In this document: one piece after another, positions 1 to 8,561 of the stretch
Position numbering within the stretch: the first letter of the stretch is position 1
Layout of the letters: every line of letters begins with the position of its first letter
Source: Rubrobacter xylanophilus DSM 9941
GTDB taxonomy: Bacteria; Actinomycetota; Rubrobacteria; Rubrobacterales; Rubrobacteraceae
NCBI RefSeq assembly: GCF_000014185.1
Contig: NC_008148.1
Coordinates: 2,150,001-2,214,000, forward strand
DNA: 64,000 bases
Direction: 5' to 3'
Made by a program: the position numbers and the translations under genes
The notes under the pieces: model-generated
What the model was told of the DNA's origin: nothing
Databases searched by the model: none
Seen by the model: only the letters and a program-made list of their open reading frames with translations

Positions 1-43
1 GTCCTACAGAGCCTCAAAAAGCGCGTCAAATAGTAGCACACCC

Positions 44-706
44 TCACAATCCGGTCACCCGCGCCACGGCGAAGCCGTCGAGCCTCTCCCGGAGGAGGGG
101 GACTATGGTGGCGTCAAGCCGCCGGTCGCGGGCGAGCATCTCGTTGAAGCGGCTCACGGCGCAGGCGGCCTCGTCGCGGGGCTCGAGCACGTCCCCGCCG
201 CGGATGAGGTTGTCCGCCAGAATGAGCGTGCCGGGGCGGGAGAGCCGCAGGGAGAGCTCCAGGTAGTCGGGGTAGCCCCTCTTGTCCGCGTCGATGAACA
301 CCGCGTCGAAGGGCCCCTCGCCGCGCCGGATCATCTCGGAGAGGAGCCCGCGGGCCTCCCCGACCCGCACCTCCACCCTGCCGCCGAGCCCGGCGCGCTC
401 TATGTTCCTGCGAGCCACCTCCGCGTGGCGCTCCTCTATCTCCAGCGAGACGAGGGAGCCGTCCTCGGGGAGGGCGCGGGCGAGGTGTATGGCGCTGTAG
501 CCGCCGAGCGTCCCGATCTCCAGCGCCCGGCGGGCCCCGGCGAGCGCCGCGAGCAGCTGGAGGATCCTACCCTGGTTGGGAGAGATCTGGATCTCGGGCA
601 GCCCGGCCCTCCGGGACTCCTCGAGCGCCGCCTCGAGCGCCGGGTCGGGCGGCGCGAACAGAGCCTCTATGTAGTCCTCAACCCTTCTCAGCAACCCGGC
701 GTCCAC
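44..706 (-). CDS. SAM-dependent O-methyltransferase (caffeoyl-CoA/catechol OMT-like family)
   Basis: 220 aa, class I SAM-dependent methyltransferase. The glycine-rich SAM loop reads ALEIGTLGGYSAIHLA (about residues 60-75), followed by an acidic strand end (SLEIEERHAEVA) and a FIDADKRGYPDYLEL segment whose Asp residues bind a divalent metal in the family (AdoMet_MTase 3). Family members methylate catechol-like hydroxyls; bacterial substrates are usually unknown and none is implied here. The GTG start lies inside the 3' end of truA (19-bp overlap), so it is probably the last gene of the long ribosomal-protein transcript. Bases 1-43 downstream show no feature I can name. Confidence 0.85.
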   Translation of the reverse strand: MDAGLLRRVEDYIEALFAPPDPALEAALEESRRAGLPEIQISPNQGRILQLLAALAGARRALEIGTLGGYSAIHLARALPEDGSLVSLEIEERHAEVARRNIERAGLGGRVEVRVGEARGLLSEMIRRGEGPFDAVFIDADKRGYPDYLELSLRLSRPGTLILADNLIRGGDVLEPRDEAACAVSRFNEMLARDRRLDATIVPLLRERLDGFAVARVTGL

Positions 707-1461
707 AGCCCCTCCTCCACCTCCTCCACGGCGTAGCGCACCCGCACGAGCGTGAGGCCCCGCGCCGGGGCGGTGGGCCCCCCCTCGGCGCGCCGGGCCC
801 CCCCGAGCAGCTCCTCAAAGGATGCCAGATCCCGCCGTCCCCGCGCCACCTCGAGCATGGTCCCCACCAGAGCCCGCACCATGTTGTACAGAAAGGCGTC
901 CGCGGTGATCCTGTAGACGAGCAGGTCCCCGCACCTCTCCCACCGCGACTCGCTCACCGCGCGCTCGAAGCGCACGTGGTGGCTCTTGGCGGGGGTGAAG
1001 GCGCGGAAGTCGTGCACCCCGAGCACCCGCCGGGCGGCCTCCCCGAGAAGCCGCTCGTCCAGGCGGTACCCCACGTGCACCGCCCGGCGGCGGCGCAGCG
1101 GGGACCGCACCGGGGCGTTGACGATCCGGTACTCGTAGCTGCGGCTCGCGGCGTCGCGGCGGGCGTCGAAGCCCGGGGGAGCCGCCACGCACCGGCGCAG
1201 GGCCACGTCCTCCGAAAGCACGGCGCTCGCCTTGTAGGCGAGGGTCCCGGGGTCGGTGCCGTCGCGCGCGTCGAAGGAGACGACCTGCCCGCTGGCGTGC
1301 ACCCCGGCGTCGGTCCTGCCCGCCGCCGTGAGCCGCACCGGGTGGCGCAGGACGGTCTCGAGCGCCCGGGAGAGCTCCCCCTCGACCGTCCGACGCCCCG
1401 GCTGGCGGGCCCAGCCGGAGAAGCCCGCGCCGTCGTACTCGACGAGCCCGGCGAGCCTCAC
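688..1461 (-). CDS. truA: tRNA pseudouridine synthase A
   Basis: 257 aa, typical TruA length. It isomerises U38-U40 of the tRNA anticodon arm to pseudouridine. The catalytic segment AAGRTDAGVHASGQV (about residues 46-60) carries the catalytic Asp, and the C-terminal half has the conserved FLYNMVRALVGTMLEVARG motif. The GTG start overlaps the ecfT stop by 4 bp, and the 3' end overlaps the methyltransferase start. The order rplQ-ecfA1-ecfA2-ecfT-truA also occurs in Firmicutes, which supports the call. Confidence 0.95.
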   Translation of the reverse strand: MRLAGLVEYDGAGFSGWARQPGRRTVEGELSRALETVLRHPVRLTAAGRTDAGVHASGQVVSFDARDGTDPGTLAYKASAVLSEDVALRRCVAAPPGFDARRDAASRSYEYRIVNAPVRSPLRRRRAVHVGYRLDERLLGEAARRVLGVHDFRAFTPAKSHHVRFERAVSESRWERCGDLLVYRITADAFLYNMVRALVGTMLEVARGRRDLASFEELLGGARRAEGGPTAPARGLTLVRVRYAVEEVEEGLWTPGC

Positions 1462-2258
1462 AGCGCCGCCGCACCCCCCGTAAGGAGGACCGCCGCCCCG
1501 AGCGCCGCCGCGTCCCGCCAGCCGAAGCGCAGCTCTCGGTAGCGGGTGCGCCCCTCCCCTCCGCGGTAGCCCCGGCTCTCCATTGCCTCGGCCAGCTCGT
1601 CGGCGCGCCGGAAGGCCCCCACGGTGAGCGGGACCAGCACGGGGAGCACCGCCCGCAGCCGCCCCGCCACCCCGCCCTCCGAGAAGTCCGCCCCCCGGGC
1701 CGCCTGGGCGCGCATGATCTTCTGCGCCTCCTCGTCGAGCGTGGGGATGAAGCGCAGCGCTATGGTCATCATCATGGCCATCTCGTGCGCCGGGAAGCGC
1801 AGCCGCCGCAGCGGGGAGAGCAGATCTTCCATGGCGTCGGCCAGCGCCACCGGAGGGGTGGTGGCGGTTACCAGCGCCGCCGAGGTGACGAGCAGGGCTA
1901 TCCGGAGCGCGAGAAAGACCCCCGTCCTCACGCCCCCCTCGTGCACCTCGAGCGGCCCCCAGCCCACCAGCAGCGGGCCCTCGCGCGAGAAGAGCACCTG
2001 GAAGAGCGCGGTGAGCGCCACGATGAACAGCACCGGGCGCAGCAGCCGCCCGAAGGCCCCGGGCGGCACCCGGCTGATGGCGGCGGCCGCCCCGACCGCC
2101 GCGAGGACGAGCAGCATCCCCGCCATGGAGTCCACCAAAAACAGCCCCACGACCAGCGCGGCCGCGGCGAGCAGCTTGGCCCGCGGGTCGAGGGCGTGCA
2201 GCGGCGAGGGTGCCGGGTAGTACTGGCCGATGCTGCTCCCCCCGCCGACCATCGTCAT
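1458..2258 (-). CDS. ecfT: Energy-coupling factor transporter transmembrane protein EcfT
   Basis: 266 aa from the ATG at 2258. This is the membrane scaffold of a group II ECF vitamin/metal importer; it couples the EcfA ATPases to exchangeable substrate-binding S components, none of which is encoded nearby. Four or more hydrophobic segments lie in residues 25-130. The two coupling-helix Ala/Ser-Arg-Gly motifs are present: AQAARG (about residue 185) and ESRGYRGG (about 225). An upstream in-frame extension exists, but it overlaps ecfA2 and is low-complexity Gly/Ala/Arg, so the internal ATG was chosen. The start codon overlaps the end of ecfA2. Confidence 0.9.
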   Translation of the reverse strand: MTMVGGGSSIGQYYPAPSPLHALDPRAKLLAAAALVVGLFLVDSMAGMLLVLAAVGAAAAISRVPPGAFGRLLRPVLFIVALTALFQVLFSREGPLLVGWGPLEVHEGGVRTGVFLALRIALLVTSAALVTATTPPVALADAMEDLLSPLRRLRFPAHEMAMMMTIALRFIPTLDEEAQKIMRAQAARGADFSEGGVAGRLRAVLPVLVPLTVGAFRRADELAEAMESRGYRGGEGRTRYRELRFGWRDAAALGAAVLLTGGAAAL

Positions 2259-3073
2259 CCCCCCGAGAGCAGCCCCCGCAGGGCCTCCCGCACCTCTCCG
2301 AAGCGCACCGGGCGCCCCACCCGCGGGTGCTCCCGCCGGACCTCGCGCGCCACCCGCACCGCGGCGGGGGCGGTCTCCGGGTGCTCGTAGAACACCTCCT
2401 CCGGCCTCCCGCAGGCCAGCACCCTGCCCGCCTCCAGCAGGCACACCCTGTCTGCCACCTCCGCCACCTCGTCCAGGTCGTGCGAGATGAAGACCACGGA
2501 CCTCCCCTCCCCCCGCATCCCGAGGACCGCGCCCAGCAGCTCCTCGCGCGTCGCCGGGTCGAGCCCGGCGGTGGGCTCGTCGAGCACCAGCACCTCCGGC
2601 TCCATGGCCAGGACCCCGGCTATGGCCACCCGGCGCTTCTCGCCGCCCGAGAGGGCGTGCGGCGAGCGCCCGGCGAGGTGCAGCGCCCCGAGCCGCTCGA
2701 GCGACCGGCGCACCCGCCGCCGCACCTCCTCTTCGGCGAGCCCCATCCGGCGCGGGGCGAAGGCCACGTCCTCCCCGACCGTCGCCGCAAACAGGGCCGC
2801 CTCCGGGAACTGGAAGACCAGCCCGACCTTGCGGCGCAGCTCCGGGCGCGGCATCGCGCGCGCGTCCCGGCCGTCGGCGAGCACCCGCCCGGAGGTGGGC
2901 TCGAGCAGGAGGTTCATGTGCTGGGCGAGGGTGCTCTTCCCGGAGCCGGTGCCCCCCACCACCCCCAGCACCTCGCCGGGCTCCACGCCGAGGGAGACCC
3001 CCCGCAGCGCCTCCACCTCCCGCGGCGTGCCGGGGGCGTAGACGTGCCGGACCTCCCGCAGCTCCAGCCTCAC
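2255..3073 (-). CDS. ecfA2: ECF transporter ATP-binding subunit EcfA2
   Basis: 272 aa from a GTG at 3073. ABC ATPase with Walker A GGTGSGKST (about residues 40-48), Q-loop FQFPEAALF, signature LSGGEKRRVA, Walker B VLVLDEPTAGLD and switch His in ISHDLDEV. The N-terminal A-loop region RHVYAPGTPREVEAL is complete, unlike in its neighbour ecfA1. The GTG start overlaps the ecfA1 stop as GTGA, so the pair is translationally coupled. It is expected to form the EcfA1-EcfA2 heterodimer that powers vitamin uptake with EcfT. The FQFPE form of the Q-loop is typical of EcfA2. Confidence 0.93.
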   Translation of the reverse strand: MRLELREVRHVYAPGTPREVEALRGVSLGVEPGEVLGVVGGTGSGKSTLAQHMNLLLEPTSGRVLADGRDARAMPRPELRRKVGLVFQFPEAALFAATVGEDVAFAPRRMGLAEEEVRRRVRRSLERLGALHLAGRSPHALSGGEKRRVAIAGVLAMEPEVLVLDEPTAGLDPATREELLGAVLGMRGEGRSVVFISHDLDEVAEVADRVCLLEAGRVLACGRPEEVFYEHPETAPAAVRVAREVRREHPRVGRPVRFGEVREALRGLLSGG

Positions 3074-3801
3074 CGGGCCCGCTCCTCCACCCGCGAGAGC
3101 ACCTCCGCGGCGAGCTCCTCGGGCTCCGCCCGCAGGGGCAGCCCGAGCTCGCGGGCCAGCCGCAAAAGCGGCGGGAGCAGGAGCCTGTTCTCCCGCAGCA
3201 GATCCCCGTCGGCGAAGAGCTCCGCGGGCGAAAGGTCGGCCACGAGCCTGCCGCCGCCGAGCACCAGCACCCGGTCGGCCCCGAGGAGCTCCTCCAGGTG
3301 GTGGGTGACGTGCAGCACCGTCCGGGAGCCCCTCAGGCGCCGCAGCCGCTCCAGCACCTCCCGGCGGCCCGAAGCGTCCAGCATGGAGGTGGGCTCGTCG
3401 AGGGCCAGGATCTCGGGCTCCACCGCCAGCACCCCGGCCAGGGCGACCCGCTGCTTCTCCCCCCCGGAGAGGGTGTGCACCTCGCGGCGCTCGTAGCCGG
3501 AGAGGCCCACCGCCCGCAGGGCCTCCCGCACCCTGACCCTCATCTCCTCCCGCGGCACGCCCAGGTTCTCCAGCCCGAAGGCCACGTCGTCCTCCACGAA
3601 CGGGGCCACGAGCCCGTTGTCCGGGTTCTGGAAGAGCACGCCCACCCGCCGCCGCACCTCGCGCGGCTCCGCGGACGGGTCGCGCCCCGCCACGAGCAGC
3701 CTCCCGGAGGAGGGCCGCAAAAGGCCGTTCAAAAGCCGGACGAGGGTGGACTTTCCCCCGCCGTTCGCGCCCACCACCCCCACGTACTCCCCGCGCCCCA
3801 C
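3070..3801 (-). CDS. ecfA1: ECF transporter ATP-binding subunit EcfA1 (start codon unresolved)
   Basis: 243 aa if read from the GTG at 3801. ABC ATPase with Walker A GANGGGKST, Q-loop FQNPDNGL, signature LSGGEKQRVAL, Walker B ILALDEPTSMLD and switch His VTHHLEEL. The GTG falls after the first beta-strands. The same frame continues upstream without a stop to the rplQ TAG at 3943 and encodes the missing family N-terminus (LAEGLSFRYPGAAEPALRGL, with the A-loop Tyr), yet bases 3802-3945 contain no ATG, GTG, TTG or CTG in any minus-strand frame. Either the protein lacks its A-loop, initiation is non-canonical, or there is a sequence error. It probably follows rplQ in one transcript. Confidence 0.88.
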   Translation of the reverse strand: MGRGEYVGVVGANGGGKSTLVRLLNGLLRPSSGRLLVAGRDPSAEPREVRRRVGVLFQNPDNGLVAPFVEDDVAFGLENLGVPREEMRVRVREALRAVGLSGYERREVHTLSGGEKQRVALAGVLAVEPEILALDEPTSMLDASGRREVLERLRRLRGSRTVLHVTHHLEELLGADRVLVLGGGRLVADLSPAELFADGDLLRENRLLLPPLLRLARELGLPLRAEPEELAAEVLSRVEERAR

Positions 3802-3878
3802 CGCGAAGGAGAGGCCGCGGAGGGCCGGCTCCGCGGCGCCCGGGTAGCGGAAGGAGAGCCCCTCGGCGAGGACGGCGA

Positions 3879-3900
3879 GGGGCCCGTCCGGGCGGGCCCC
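3879..3900 (-). other. GC-only hairpin between rplQ and the ecfA1 core
   Basis: An 8-bp perfect inverted repeat (GGGGCCCG / CGGGCCCC) with a 6-nt loop lies between the rplQ stop and the ecfA1 coding core. It has no T-run, so it is unlikely to be an intrinsic terminator. It lies within the codons that encode the apparent EcfA1 N-terminus and could affect initiation there. Confidence 0.4.
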
Positions 3901-3942
3901 CCTCTCTCGCGACCTCCGGTGTCCCGTACGGCTCCCTACCGG

Positions 3943-4308
3943 CTACTCCACCCGGTGGTTGACCAGCTCCAGGTAGACCTGCTCGGCCCCGTCGCCCTGC
4001 CGGGGGCCCAGCTTGAGTATCCTGGTGTAGCCGGAGGTGCGGTCGTCCAGGTCGGGGGCCACTTCCTCGAAGAGGTGCCGCACCACCCGCTTGTCCTTCA
4101 GCACCTTCACCGCCTGCCGGCGGGCGTGCAGGTCGTCCCGCTTGGCGATGTTGATCAGGCGGTCCACCACGCCCCGCAGCTCCTTGGCCTTGGCCTCGGT
4201 GGTCTTTATCCGGCCGTGAGTGATGAGCTGGCCCGCCATCGTGCCCAGCATGAGGTTGCGGTGGGCGGCGTCGCGGCCGAGCTTGCGTCCCCTCTTGGCG
4301 TGCCTCAT
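3943..4308 (-). CDS. rplQ: 50S ribosomal protein L17
   Basis: 121 aa, standard L17 length. It lines the peptide exit side of the large subunit. The N-terminus MRHAKRGRKLGRDAAHRNLML and the TTEAKAKELRGVVDRLI helix are family hallmarks. The ATG overlaps the end of rpoA by 4 bp, the usual rpoA-rplQ arrangement. It ends in TAG, and the same frame runs open into the ecfA1 sequence downstream. Confidence 0.98.
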   Translation of the reverse strand: MRHAKRGRKLGRDAAHRNLMLGTMAGQLITHGRIKTTEAKAKELRGVVDRLINIAKRDDLHARRQAVKVLKDKRVVRHLFEEVAPDLDDRTSGYTRILKLGPRQGDGAEQVYLELVNHRVE

Positions 4309-5249
4309 TCCCTACCACTCTCCAGGGTGTAGCCGTACTCCTCCAGCTTCGAGCGGATCTCGTCCACGCTCTTCATGCCGAGGTTGCGGATGTTCATCAG
4401 CTCCTCCTCGGTCATCGTGGCGAGCTGCCCGATGGTGTCCACCCCCTCGCGCTTGAGGCAGTTGTAGGAGCGGACGGTGAGCTCCAGATCCTCTATGGGG
4501 CGCTCGTCGGTGATGACGGGGCGGCCGCCGCTCCGGCCCGGCTCCTCGGCGGCGCCGGCCCCCTGGTAGCCCTCCGCGAAGAGCCCGAAGAAGTCTATGA
4601 GCTTGCGGGAGGCCTCCCGGAGCGCCTCCCGCGGGCCGAGCCGCCCGTCGGTGAAGACCTCCAGCGTGAGGGCGTCGAGGTCCACCCGCGCCCCGGCGCG
4701 GGTCTCCGAGACCCTGTACTGCACCTTCTCGACCGGCGAGAACAGCGAGTCGACGGCTATGACCCCGATGGGGTCGGCGTCGCTCTTGTTCTGCTCGGCC
4801 GGGACGTAGCCCTGCCCGCGCTCCACGGTCAGGGTCATGTCCAGGTGCCCGCCCTCGGAGAGGCTTGCGATGTAGGCGTCGGGGTTGACCACCTCCACAT
4901 CGGCCTTCAGCTCGATGTCCGAGCCGCGCACCTCGCCCGGGCCGTCCTTCGAGATCTGCAGCTCTATCGGCTCGTCCCGCTCCAGGCGGAACTTCAGCTG
5001 CTTTACGTTGAGGATGATGTCCACCACGTCCTCGCGCACACCCTCGATGGTCGAGAACTCGTGCTGGACGCCCTCTATCCTGAGCTTGGTCACCGCCGCC
5101 CCGGGCAGCCCGGAGAGCATCACCCGCCGCAGCGCGTTGCCCAAAGTATGCCCCAGACCCCGCGGGAGCGGCTCGGCGACGAAGATGCCGTGCCTCTCGT
5201 CTTCCTCCTCCACCCTGAAACGGGGAGGTGCCACATCCAACATCATCAA
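4305..5249 (-). CDS. rpoA: DNA-directed RNA polymerase subunit alpha
   Basis: 314 aa. The N-terminal domain (about residues 1-230; PLPRGLGHTLGNALRRVML is the dimerisation/beta-contact helix) nucleates RNAP assembly. The C-terminal domain (about 245-314; IEDLELTVRSYNCLKREGV and NIRNLGMKSVDEI) contacts UP elements and activators. A Gly/Ala/Glu-rich linker joins them. It follows rpsD in the alpha cluster and overlaps rplQ by 4 bp. Confidence 0.98.
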   Translation of the reverse strand: MMMLDVAPPRFRVEEEDERHGIFVAEPLPRGLGHTLGNALRRVMLSGLPGAAVTKLRIEGVQHEFSTIEGVREDVVDIILNVKQLKFRLERDEPIELQISKDGPGEVRGSDIELKADVEVVNPDAYIASLSEGGHLDMTLTVERGQGYVPAEQNKSDADPIGVIAVDSLFSPVEKVQYRVSETRAGARVDLDALTLEVFTDGRLGPREALREASRKLIDFFGLFAEGYQGAGAAEEPGRSGGRPVITDERPIEDLELTVRSYNCLKREGVDTIGQLATMTEEELMNIRNLGMKSVDEIRSKLEEYGYTLESGRE

Positions 5250-5300
5250 CCTACCACCTGCTCGTCCTCTTCTCTGGGATGGGTCTCGTCTCTTGCTCTT

Positions 5301-5903
5301 TTAGCGGCTGTAGAACTCGATGATCAGCTGCTCCTCGACGGGAGCGTCGATCTCGTCCCGGCTGGGGGTGTGCAGCACCCGGCCGGTGAAGTTCTCGTGG
5401 TCGGCCTCCAGCCAGGCCGGGACGGCCACGACCTGCTCCACGGCCTCCTGTATCGGCTGCAGCCGCCGGCTCTTGTCGCGCACCGTGATCACATCGCCCG
5501 GCTTGAGGGTCGCCGAGGGGATGTTGTGCTTGCGGCCGTTGAGCAGGAAGTGCCCGTGCACCACCAGCTGCCGCGCCTGCGGGCGGCTGGTGGCGAAGCC
5601 CATCCGGTACACGACGTTGTCCATCCTCAGCTCCATGAGCCGCAGCAGGTTCTCGCCGGAGACCCCCGGCTGGCGGATGGCCTCCTCGTAGGCCCGGCGG
5701 AACTGCCGCTCGGAGACGCCGTAGTACCAGCGGGCCTTCTGCTTCTCCATCAGCCGGAGGCCGTACTCCGTCTGCCGCTGGCGGTCGCGGCCGTGCTCGC
5801 CCGGCGGGTAGGGCTTCTTCTCCAGCGGGTTCTTGCGCATGGAGGAGAGCATCACCCCGGCCCGCCGGTCGCGCCGGCCCCTGGGTCCCGTGTAACGCGC
5901 CAC
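5301..5903 (-). CDS. rpsD: 30S ribosomal protein S4
   Basis: 200 aa. Primary 16S rRNA binder and small-subunit assembly nucleator. It contains the S4 RNA-binding domain (about residues 90-150: LELRMDNVVYRMGFATSRPQ, then RQLVVHGHFLLNGRKHNIPS). The N-terminus MARYTGPRGRRDRRAG has no Cys zinc cluster, so this is the zinc-free C- form. It lies in the alpha cluster between rpsK and rpoA. Confidence 0.98.
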   Translation of the reverse strand: MARYTGPRGRRDRRAGVMLSSMRKNPLEKKPYPPGEHGRDRQRQTEYGLRLMEKQKARWYYGVSERQFRRAYEEAIRQPGVSGENLLRLMELRMDNVVYRMGFATSRPQARQLVVHGHFLLNGRKHNIPSATLKPGDVITVRDKSRRLQPIQEAVEQVVAVPAWLEADHENFTGRVLHTPSRDEIDAPVEEQLIIEFYSR

Positions 5904-5948
5904 TTCTCCCTCGTACCTCCTGAAAGAGCCTGTGTCTTCCCGGTGCCT

Positions 5949-6356
5949 CTAGCCCCGGCGCCGCTTGGGCGGCCTGCAGCCGTTGTGGGGCTGGCCCGTG
6001 ACGTCCTTTATAGAGAGCACCTCTATGCCCATCGCCTGGAAGGTCCTGGCCGCCATGTCGCGGCCCGAGCCGTGCCCCTTGACCTGGATGTCCACCCGCT
6101 TGACGCCGTGCTCCATGGCCTTGTTGGCCGCGCTCTCGGCGGTCATCTGGGCGGCGTACGGGGTGCTCTTGCGGCTGCCCTTGAACCCCATGGAGCCCGC
6201 CGACTCCCAGGCTATGACGTTGCCCTCCTGATCGGTCACCGAGATGATGGTGTTGTTGAAGGAGCTCTTTATGTGGACCACGGCGGTGGAGATGTTCTTC
6301 CGGACCCTCCGCCGCGACCTGCTGCCCCGCGACCGCTGCTGACGCTGCCTGCCCAT
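5949..6356 (-). CDS. rpsK: 30S ribosomal protein S11
   Basis: 135 aa. Platform protein near the E site that interacts with S7 and the mRNA exit path. Family motifs: [20 protein letters not shown] near the N-terminus and [17 protein letters not shown] at the C-terminus. The basic N-terminal extension [17 protein letters not shown] is typical. The ATG follows the rpsM stop with no gap. Confidence 0.98.
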   Translation of the reverse strand: MGRQRQQRSRGSRSRRRVRKNISTAVVHIKSSFNNTIISVTDQEGNVIAWESAGSMGFKGSRKSTPYAAQMTAESAANKAMEHGVKRVDIQVKGHGSGRDMAARTFQAMGIEVLSIKDVTGQPHNGCRPPKRRRG

Positions 6357-6725
6357 CTACTTCTTCCTCCCGCCTATCGCCGGACGCGGCCCCTTGCGCT
6401 GCCGGGCGTTGGTCTTGGTCCGCTGCCCGCGCACAGGAAGCCCCCGCCGGTGCCGGAGGCCCCGGTAGCAGCCGATGTCCATGAGCCGCCTTATGTTCTG
6501 GTTGACCTCGCGCTTGAGGTCGCCCTCGACCTTCAGGTTCTCGTCGATGTAGCGCCGCAGGGCGGCTATCTCGCCCTCGGCGAGATCCCGGACCCTGGTG
6601 TCCGGGTCCACGCCGGTCTCCCGTATCACGCGGCGGGCCGTCGAGCGGCCGATGCCGTAGATGTAGGTGAGGGCCACCTCTATCCGCTTCTCCCTGGGCA
6701 GGTCTACCCCGGCTATCCTCGCCAC
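6357..6725 (-). CDS. rpsM: 30S ribosomal protein S13
   Basis: 122 aa. Head protein forming intersubunit bridge B1 and contacting P-site tRNA through its basic tail. Starts [21 protein letters not shown] and carries the [20 protein letters not shown] signature near the C-terminus. It follows rpmJ directly in the alpha cluster. Confidence 0.98.
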   Translation of the reverse strand: MARIAGVDLPREKRIEVALTYIYGIGRSTARRVIRETGVDPDTRVRDLAEGEIAALRRYIDENLKVEGDLKREVNQNIRRLMDIGCYRGLRHRRGLPVRGQRTKTNARQRKGPRPAIGGRKK

Positions 6726-6734
6726 GGCGACCCC

Positions 6735-6848
6735 CTACCCCTGCCTCTGCTTGTGCCGCGGGTTGGAGCAGATCACCCGCACCACGCCGCGGCGCCGGAT
6801 GACCCTGCAGCGCTCGCAGATGGGCTTCACGCTCGCTCTCACCTTCAT
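6735..6848 (-). CDS. rpmJ: 50S ribosomal protein L36
   Basis: 37 aa. Translated directly: it starts [16 protein letters not shown] and ends in [10 protein letters not shown] with a TAG stop. Cys11, Cys14, Cys27 and His32 form the zinc site of the zinc-binding L36 paralogue. It lies between infA and rpsM, the normal place. Confidence 0.96.
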   Translation of the reverse strand: MKVRASVKPICERCRVIRRRGVVRVICSNPRHKQRQG

Positions 6849-6872
6849 AAGATCCTCTCCTCTCGCCTCTCT

Positions 6873-7094
6873 CTAGCTCCTGTACCTGTAGGTGATGCGC
6901 CCCCGGCTCAGGTCATAGGGCGAGAGCTCCACCTTCACCCGGTCGCCGGGCAGGATCCGGATGTAGTTCATCCGCATCTTGCCCGAGATGTGGGCCAGCA
7001 CGTTGTGCCCGTTGTCGAGCTCGACCCTGAACTGGGTGTTGGGCAGAGCCTCGGTTACGGTGCCTTCAACCTCTATGACGTCTTCTTTAGCCAA
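6873..7094 (-). CDS. infA: Translation initiation factor IF-1
   Basis: 73 aa, a single OB-fold domain that binds the 30S A site during initiation. Sequence hallmarks: [21 protein letters not shown] near the N-terminus and [20 protein letters not shown] in the second half. It sits between map and rpmJ. A 64-bp gap to map holds an AT-rich TATATTATC stretch, so an internal promoter is possible, but no -35 element is clear. Confidence 0.98.
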   Translation of the reverse strand: MAKEDVIEVEGTVTEALPNTQFRVELDNGHNVLAHISGKMRMNYIRILPGDRVKVELSPYDLSRGRITYRYRS

Positions 7095-7158
7095 GGACCT
7101 CCTCTTTCAATCGGGAATGGCACACCTTCGGGAAGGCCGAAGCCAAACGGGTATATTA

Positions 7159-7938
7159 TCATGCGGAGGCCGCCTCCCCCAAACCCTCCTCTTCCAGGGT
7201 GAGCACCCAGGGCCCCTCCTCGGTGACGGCCACGGTGTGCTCGAAGTGGGCGGCGAGCGAGCCGTCGGCGGTGTAGATGGACCAGCCGTCGCGCTCGTCT
7301 ATCCGGATCTCGTGGGTGCCGAGCGTGATCATGGGCTCTATGGCGAAGGTCATCCCGGGCAGCAGCCGCGGGCCGGTGCCGGGGCGGCCGTAGTTGGGGA
7401 TCTGGGGGTCTTCGTGCATCCTGCGGCCCACCCCGTGGGAGACCAGGTCCCGCACCACCCCGTAGCCCTCCGGCTCGGCGACGGACTGGATGGCGTGCCC
7501 GATGTCCCCCAGCCGCCGCCCCACCCGGACCTGGGGTATGGCGGCCTCCAGGCAGCGCCGGGTCACCTCCAGCAGCCTCCTGGCCTCCTCGGAGACCTCG
7601 CCCACCGGCACGGTCGTCGCGCTGTCGGTGACGAAGCCCTCGAAGCGCACGCCCACGTCCAGCGAGATGATGTCGCCCTCCCTGAGCCGGTAGGGGCCGG
7701 GGATGCCGTGCACGATCATCGAGTTGGGCGAGGCGCAGATGGAGGCCGGGAATCCCTGGTAGCCCTTGAACTCCGGCTTGCCGCCGGAGGAGTAGATGAA
7801 CTCCTCGGCGAGCGCGTCGAGCTCGCGGGTGGTCGTGCCGGGACGGGCGTTCTCGGCGAGCAGGCGCAGGCAGGCGGCGGTGATCCTGCCGCCCTCCCGC
7901 ATGGCCTCCAGCTCCGCCCTGCTCTTGCGGACGATCAA
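7159..7938 (-). CDS. map: Methionine aminopeptidase, type I
   Basis: 259 aa. Removes the initiator Met from nascent proteins. Pita-bread-fold metalloprotease with metal ligands in ISLDVGVRFEGFVTDSATT (two Asp), SHGVGRRMHED (His), MTFAIEPMITLG (Glu) and a final Glu in HFEHTVAVTEEG. It lacks an N-terminal zinc-finger extension. The TTG start overlaps the adk stop as TTGA, giving coupled translation after adk. Confidence 0.97.
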   Translation of the reverse strand: MIVRKSRAELEAMREGGRITAACLRLLAENARPGTTTRELDALAEEFIYSSGGKPEFKGYQGFPASICASPNSMIVHGIPGPYRLREGDIISLDVGVRFEGFVTDSATTVPVGEVSEEARRLLEVTRRCLEAAIPQVRVGRRLGDIGHAIQSVAEPEGYGVVRDLVSHGVGRRMHEDPQIPNYGRPGTGPRLLPGMTFAIEPMITLGTHEIRIDERDGWSIYTADGSLAAHFEHTVAVTEEGPWVLTLEEEGLGEAASA

Positions 7939-8561
7939 GCGCCCACCCCCAGCACCCGCAGCAGCTCCTCGGTTACCTCCTCTATGCTGCGGGTGGCGTC
8001 CACGGTGGCCAGCAGCCCCCGCTCGGCGTAGTAGCCCTTCAGGGGCTCCGTCTGCTCGTGGTAGAGCCTGAGCCGGCGCCGGATGGCCTCCTCGGTGTCG
8101 TCCTTGCGCTGGACGAAGGGGCCCGGGTCGTCCGGGGGCGGCGGGTCGTGCTCGAGGTGGTAGATCCGGCCGGTCGCCTCGCTCTGGCGCCGCCCGGAGA
8201 GGCGCCGGACGAGCACCTCGTCGGGGGCCTCCAGCGCCACCACCCTGTCGAGGCCCACCCCCAGCTCCTCCAGGGCCTCGTCCAGCGCCCGCGCCTGCGC
8301 CTCGGTGCGCGGGAAGCCGTCCAGGATCCAGGAGCCCGCCTCCCGCAGGTGCGGCTTGGCCATCTCCACGATGATCTCGTCGGGCACCAGCTCGCCGCGG
8401 TCGTTGTACTCCTGGACCTTCCTGCCCAGCTCCGTGCCGGCCTTGATCTCGGCCCGCACCAGATCCCCGGTCGAGATGTGCCTGGCCCCCGTCCTCTCCG
8501 AGAGCCGGGCCGCCTGCGTCCCCTTGCCCGCCCCCTGGGGGCCCAGAAGGATGATCCTCAT
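7935..8561 (-). CDS. adk: Adenylate kinase
   Basis: 208 aa. Catalyses ATP + AMP = 2 ADP. P-loop GPQGAGKGTQA at residues 7-17, AMP site DGFPRTEAQA, and a LID domain starting GRIYHLEHDPPPP. The LID lacks the four-Cys zinc cluster seen in many Gram-positive enzymes. An in-frame upstream extension overlaps secY and is shadow sequence; the ATG at 8561 overlaps the secY stop by 4 bp (ATGA). secY-adk-map is a classic arrangement. Confidence 0.97.
   Translation of the reverse strand: MRIILLGPQGAGKGTQAARLSERTGARHISTGDLVRAEIKAGTELGRKVQEYNDRGELVPDEIIVEMAKPHLREAGSWILDGFPRTEAQARALDEALEELGVGLDRVVALEAPDEVLVRRLSGRRQSEATGRIYHLEHDPPPPDDPGPFVQRKDDTEEAIRRRLRLYHEQTEPLKGYYAERGLLATVDATRSIEEVTEELLRVLGVGA

Noticed and set aside
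4845-7202. 785-codon plus-strand open frame opposite rpoA-rpsD-rpsK-rpsM
   Set aside because: Pure shadow of ribosomal-protein genes; no domain and implausible composition.
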